Positions 59,219-64,000 of a DNA stretch of 64,000 bases are shown in pieces. The stretch lies in the NCBI GenBank assembly GCA_018417955.1, contig JACTVC010000045.1, positions 56,990 to 120,989 on the forward strand, written 5' to 3'. The DNA is from Laccaria trichodermophora (Eukaryota > Basidiomycota > Agaricomycetes > Agaricales > Hydnangiaceae). The notes below the pieces were generated by a model. That model made no database searches, was not told where the DNA came from, and saw only the letters and a list, made by a program, of their open reading frames with translations. Within the stretch, counting starts at the first letter, position 1. Each line of letters starts with the position of its first letter. A program made the translations under genes and the position numbers.

Positions 59219-61200
59219 TCAATGCTCACAAAAAGAAAACCTCCCCTGCTCGAAATCATTGACCTTGTCTAGAACAAAGGCTGTGCTTTCCTCCATAAGC
59301 TTGAGTCTGATCTTCTTCGCCTCCTCCAATCCAATTGGGAACTCCTCCACCTCCTGAAATATCATATCTCTCAGCTCCCTCGGAAGGAACTTGTCAAACG
59401 CACCCCCGCGCGCGATCTCCTCCCTCCACCAATCCTTGCGTTGACACGGTACATTCGCTGTGCTGATAATCTTGATATTCGGATCGACCAAGAAAGGCGC
59501 AAGGATTTTCCTGTGTCCTGGCTTCGTCCGATCCACGAGCTCGAATGGTTGCACCTGATGTTGCAAAACATTGGGAAACGTCAACAATCGACCTTCGCGC
59601 GTATCTACGCCCCCGACATTCTGGAACGTTGGCCCGTTCTGAGTGCACCCGAATACTGCGGGAAGCCAATCGTGCTGGTCTTGACGATACATGATTTTGC
59701 AGCTCGTGAAGTCGCCAGTGTGTTGGCGAAATGCGAGGGATGATGGAGTGATGTTCGAGGATGAGTAATAGTAAAGCGCTGTTGCACAAATACGTTCATT
59801 CTAATTTTTTTTTTCAACACCCGGAGTATAAATCCAATGATTTAAACTCACCAGTTGACCTTCAACGTGCCACATTCCTCCAGCATATTCAGGCTTTTCC
59901 GGCGTTAGCTCAATATTCGCCAATGTGACAATTACTTGCAACCCCCAGATCCCAAACTCCTCCCTCAAATCAAAGGGCGGGGGCTCCTGAAAAGGCCGAA
60001 AAACTTTTGGCTCAGGAAGCACGACCTTCCTTGTAACGTCGATCCACCGCTCCCTCCTATTCCAATACGACTGCGAATACCGTTCCTCTTCTCCTTCCAG
60101 TCGTTGCGGGCCCTCCGTTTCAGGGGCGTTTTCTGGGTCGGGATCATACTTCACCTCGTAGTAAGGGATCCGGAAGATCACATCGCGTCCATCTGGGTAA
60201 CCCGGGTGAAGGTCTTGGGGTTGGTGTTTGTGATACCAGAGGTGGGCTTGAGGCGCCAGGGTGACGTTCCAGAGAGGGATGGAAGCGGTAATAATTTTTT
60301 CGATGATTCCATAGAGCTCTTTATTTTTTTCGGGGTGCAGATTATTAATGTAGCTTGTAATTCGGAGAACAAACTTTCAGGAGATGAGTGAATTTTCCCT
60401 CAATGAAATCTCACCTGGCTTGCCTGTCCCCTCCCGAGATGTCCACCTCGCAGGGCAACCATTGGAAATCCGCGCTGAAGTTACCACCCCTAACCTTCTT
60501 CTTCTTCAGTACGTCACCCTCTCCACACTTTGCAATACAATCGTCTAACGTCGTGAACCCCTTACCCTTTCCAAGAGCCCTCGTCCTACCATACACAACA
60601 GGGAACAGGCTCGGGTGAACCAAGTCCAGAACTTTCCCATCCGAGCCAGGATGCCAGCCCTTCGCCCATTCTGGAACATCTTCAAGACGCTGCACGGCAG
60701 TTTGCAATTCAATCTTGATAGAGGCCGGAACAGCGGTGTCGGACTTCACCACGTCGCCATTATAAACCTTGATCGCGCCTCCTGGATTCTTACCAAAACG
60801 CGTCGCCTCGTACTTCAACTCCTCCATGCACCACTCCGCCATACTCTCAGTAACATCTCTCCCCGGCGTAGATAATGTATCGGCCGTCCACTTAGCTCGT
60901 ATTTCATCATCGAAGATCTAGCCGCTCACAGATTATCAACAAGACACATTACCACGGGATTTAAAGGAAACAAACCTTGGTGTTCCAATCGGCTTTATCA
61001 GTGACAGCGTTCATGATGTGCAAAATTGTGAACTCGCGCAGCGTGGTGAGCGGAAACTGTTTGATCGAAGCGTTGTCGTCACGGAGAAGGGGATTACTAT
61101 CTCTGTCGTCGTCACTGAGGAGATTGGGAAACAGATTATCGGGATCCGGTACAGAATCGAGAGGCTGGTCTAGTCCTGGGATGTAAGCGTCTGAGGCCAT
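59219..61200 (-). pseudogene. DUF4246 family protein, copy 3 (divergent, lost splice acceptor)
   Basis: Exons 60976-61200, 60415-60917, 59852-60362 and 59219-59800 keep the family gene structure. All blocks are present (DLVHPSLFPVVYGRTRAL, ANIELTPEKPEY, MWHVEGQL, RLLTFPNVLQHQVQPF, GHRKILAPFLVDPN, SFCEH). It is the most divergent of the four copies; for example the segment between exon 3 YHKHQ and the DGRDVIFRIPYY block is shorter. At the exon 2/3 boundary the expected AG is CG (TTCTCCG before AATTAC), so normal splicing to the conserved site is impossible; the nearest upstream AG gives the wrong frame. All exons are otherwise open. A non-canonical acceptor or a sequencing error would make the gene functional, so the pseudogene call is tentative. 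Confidence 0.75.
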
Positions 61201-61636
61201 TGATGGGGATGAAGAAACCCGCTCGGACTTAGTTCGCGTCAGACGTCAGTATCTTGTGAGTTTCCTGTTTCGTCAATTGTATTCTGGCACTTTTCTCACC
61301 CAATCTATTTTCAGGACGGTTTTAGAATGACGGTAGGTCGCTGGGCCTGAGGAACGTTCGAAAGGGTGATAGTTGGTGGAAGAGTTGTCGACAGTAGAGT
61401 TGCATACCACGCAGTGAAGTTATTGTTGTTCTGTTGTTGTCACGTACTGTGCAGAACTTGTGCAGAACCAAACACAGGAACCAACCGAAAAAACAACGAC
61501 AGTTGTGAGGTGTGTTAGCGCGTACACTTCCTGGCGGACGAACTTCATAATTGGTACTCCAGTCACACAACTCCAATCCCCTCAAAGCGGTTTTACTAAA
61601 TCAAGTAGAATACAGTTTCAACTAACCAAAGGAACT
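61201..61636. other. Spacer between tandem DUF4246 copies 3 and 4
   Basis: About 435 bases containing the copy 3 promoter side and the copy 4 3' flank. The rightmost 40 bases (shared AAGTAGAATA-AGTTTCAACT) match the 3' flank of copy 1. No gene seen. Confidence 0.5.
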
Positions 61637-63655
61637 TCAATGTTCACAAAGCGAGAAAATCTCCTCCTCAAACTCATGATCCTGCATCGAAATAGAGGCC
61701 TTCCTCTCCTCCATAAGCTTGAGCCTAATTTCTTTTGCCTCCTGTATCCCAATCGGGAAGTCCTCCACAGCATCAAACACCAAATCTCCCAGTTCCTTCG
61801 GCAGCATTTTATCAAACCCACCCCCAATCTCCTCCCTCCACCAGTCCTTTCTTTGACACGGAACATTGGCAGAACTCATAATTTTGATGTTCGGGTCAAC
61901 CAAAAACAATGCCAGAATTTTCCTATGGCCTGGCTTTGTCCGATCCACAAGCTTGAACGGCTGTACCTGATGTTGCAGAATATTGGGAAACGTCAACAGT
62001 CGACCCTCACGCGTGTCGACGCCCCCGACGTATTGAACAGTTGGTCCACCTTGTGTGCACCCAAATATGGCAGGAAGCCACTCGAATTGCCCCTGCCTAT
62101 ACATAATGTTACAGCGCGTATAGTCTCCTGTCTGTTGCCGAAATGCAAGGGATGAGGGGGTGATATTGGAGGAGGAGTAATAGTAAAGGGCAGTCGCGCA
62201 AATGTGTTCGTTCTAAAAACAACGCTTAATATCGCGAAAGCACATGACCCGAGAGTGTGAAGTCGGAAAAGAAAACTCACAAGTTGACCCTCGACATGCC
62301 AAGTCCCTCCCCCATACTCAGGCTTTTCTGGCGTGAGTTCGATATTCGCCAGTTTGACAATAATCTGCAACCCATTCGCTGCAAACTCCGTTCTTAGATC
62401 AAAGGGTGGGGGCTCCTCAAGCGGCCGAAACACCCCCGGCTCGGGCAACACGACTTTCCTCGTATCTTGGATCCATTGTTCCCGCCGATTCCAATACGAC
62501 TCTGACCACTCATCTTCGCCTTCGAGTGGCTGGGGGCCCTCTGTTTTGGGGCCATATTCCGGATCTGGATCATACTGCACATCGTAGTAGGGGATACGGA
62601 AGATCACGTCTCGTCCATCAGGTGTAATCTCTTTAACCGGTTTACCGTCCTTCAACGTATATTTGATGTTGACTGATTTGAATTGATGCTTATGGTACCA
62701 AAGGTGAACCAAAGGTGCGAGCGTGCTGTTCCACAGGGGGATTGATGCAGTGATGATTTTTCCGATGATGCCATAGAGATGCTTGTGTGTTTCAGGGTGT
62801 AGGTTATTGATGTAGCTCGTGATTCTGCGGCAAAAATGTCATTAGGAGATTGATACTTTTAGGAGAGAGAAAATTTTATGAAGCGTCTGACCTGGCTTGC
62901 CCATCGTCTCCCGAAATGTCCACTTCGCAAGGCAACCATTGGAAATCGGCGCTGTACCCATACGAACCCTTCTGCTCCCTCAACGTGTGGCCCTCGCCAC
63001 ACCTCGTGACACAATTTTTTACAGTCACGAACCCTTGCCCCTTCCTGAGAGCCCTCGTCCGCCCATAAACAACGGGAAACAAGCTTGGATGAACCAAATC
63101 CAGAACTTTTTCATCTGATCCTGGATGCCAGTCTTTTTTCCATGCAGGAATTTCTTCAAGAGGCCACACGGCAGCCTGTAACTGGGCCTTGAGAGAATTG
63201 GGAACGGCGGTGTCCGACTTGACCACGTCGCCATTATAGACCTTGATGGCGCCACCTAGCATCTCGCTAAAGCGCGCCGTTTTATACTTCAGCTCCTCCA
63301 TGCACCACTCCGCCATACGCTCAGTAACATCCTTCCCTGGCGCAGCTAGTGCCTCAGCCTTCCATCTGGCTCGAATCTCATCATCGAAGATCTGACGTCT
63401 TATTCAATGGCCGACCAAATGCTACGAAACTGGAGCATTACTAACCTTGACATTCCAATCCGTTTTATCGGTAATGGCGTCCATGATGTGCAACATTGTG
63501 AATTCACGAAGCGTGGTAAGGGGTAGCTGATGGGTTGCCAACAATGGGTTTACATCACTGTAATCGTCGAGCAAGGGGTTGGAAAGAAGTCTGCCAGGTT
63601 CTGGCTCGTAGTCTAGAGGTTAGTCGAGTCCTGGAAAGTCAGTGTCTGAAGGCAT
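61637..63655 (-). pseudogene. DUF4246 family protein, copy 4 (nonsense codon in exon 1)
   Basis: Exons 63446-63655, 62892-63391, 62281-62824 and 61637-62212 with canonical borders (intron 2 has an unusual GTCAGA donor). Exons 2-4 are fully open and give the best full-length version in the window. In exon 1, however, codon 12 is TAA (63620-63622) where the other three copies have CAA: GLD-stop-PLDYEPEPG against GLDQPLDYEP. This C-to-T change lies in a CpA context. Exon 1 also lacks several residues seen in copies 1 and 2. The family fold is unknown to me, but conserved His-x-Glu, a later His and an Arg resemble the iron site of 2-oxoglutarate dioxygenases. Confidence 0.85.
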
Positions 63656-64000
63656 GGGTAAATCGTAAAAAGGAGTTCAAAGAGAGACAAATTTAGTCCC
63701 TTGTTTGGCTTTGTGGACAATTTTGGTGCGTACTGCCTTTTTGGGATTGGCAATTAAGATGCGGCGACCCGAACTGTAATTGTTATCGAAAAGGGATGAA
63801 CTCGACGGTTTGTATAGTATATCAGCATATAGATCATGGGTGCTAATTTAGCCGAATTTGGGAGGTGGAAGGTGATTCAAGTTTCTGGGCTTCTCTCCCT
63901 GGCGCGATCGATTACAATTCAATTGCAACTCCAAGGGTAAGTACATGAGAAAACTCACAAGCTTCGCATTCGCGTCTTTGATATATCATTAGTTCATCCT
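63656..64000. other. Upstream flank of DUF4246 copy 4
   Basis: The first 110 bases match the 5' flank of copy 2 (AGAGAGACAAATTTAGT, CTTGTTTGGCTTTGTGGAC, ACTGCCTTTTTGG), so the duplicated unit includes promoter sequence. The rest has no recognisable feature and the window ends here. Confidence 0.55.

Overview
The window is one end of a fungal chromosome, most likely from a mushroom-forming basidiomycete (Agaricomycetes). It opens with CCCTAA telomere repeats. Genes are intron-dense, with introns mostly 46-70 nt, and include families typical of agaricomycetes: DUF6533 membrane proteins, expanded F-box proteins, DUF4246 proteins and an SHS-type carboxylate transporter. Exon-intron structures below were worked out by hand from reading frame, splice consensus and remembered family sequence; nothing was searched.

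Layout. 1-3.4 kb: telomere fused directly into a truncated F-box gene, then a broken DUF4246 gene. 3.9-8.9 kb: a BCAS3-like WD40 gene (minus). 9.8-11.8 kb: second DUF4246 copy (minus, frameshifted). 13.1-14.1 kb: cyclophilin. 15.6-17.8 kb: a 15-exon MFS transporter. 17.9-26.3 kb: a gene-poor island bounded by two identical-length 1,144-bp transposable elements in opposite orientation, each with its own 9-bp target-site duplication; between them lie a tRNA-Asn, a 2.9-kb inverted-repeat unit and a beta-trefoil gene. 26.3-31.6 kb: no gene I can support. 31.7-34.7 kb: zinc-finger regulator. 36.3-38.3 kb: O-fucosyltransferase-like gene (minus). 39.0-41.3 kb: decayed USP-like gene broken by a small TIR element, followed by a 490-bp hAT-like element. 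42.5-44.0 kb: DUF6533 gene. 46.4-47.1 kb: remnants of an unidentified membrane-protein gene. 47.5-49.4 kb: intact F-box gene, the full-length relative of the telomeric fragment. 51.3-53.8 kb: inverted-repeat-bounded unit with a minisatellite. 54.1-56.9 kb: 13-exon Kel3/KLHDC4-like gene whose stop codon abuts a TA-flanked MITE. 57.4-59.0 kb: zinc-motif protein with repeated exons. 59.2-63.7 kb: two tandem DUF4246 copies (minus).

Main conclusions. Housekeeping genes (BCAS3-like, cyclophilin, Kel3, transporter) read through intact, while the amplified subtelomeric families are eroded: all four DUF4246 copies carry a disabling change, each different (11-bp plus 1-bp deletions; 16-bp deletion; lost splice acceptor; nonsense codon). 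At least four kinds of short TIR elements can be delimited with target-site duplications. The best candidate for something undescribed is the pair of 1,144-bp elements with TGCG-rich ends and 9-bp duplications.
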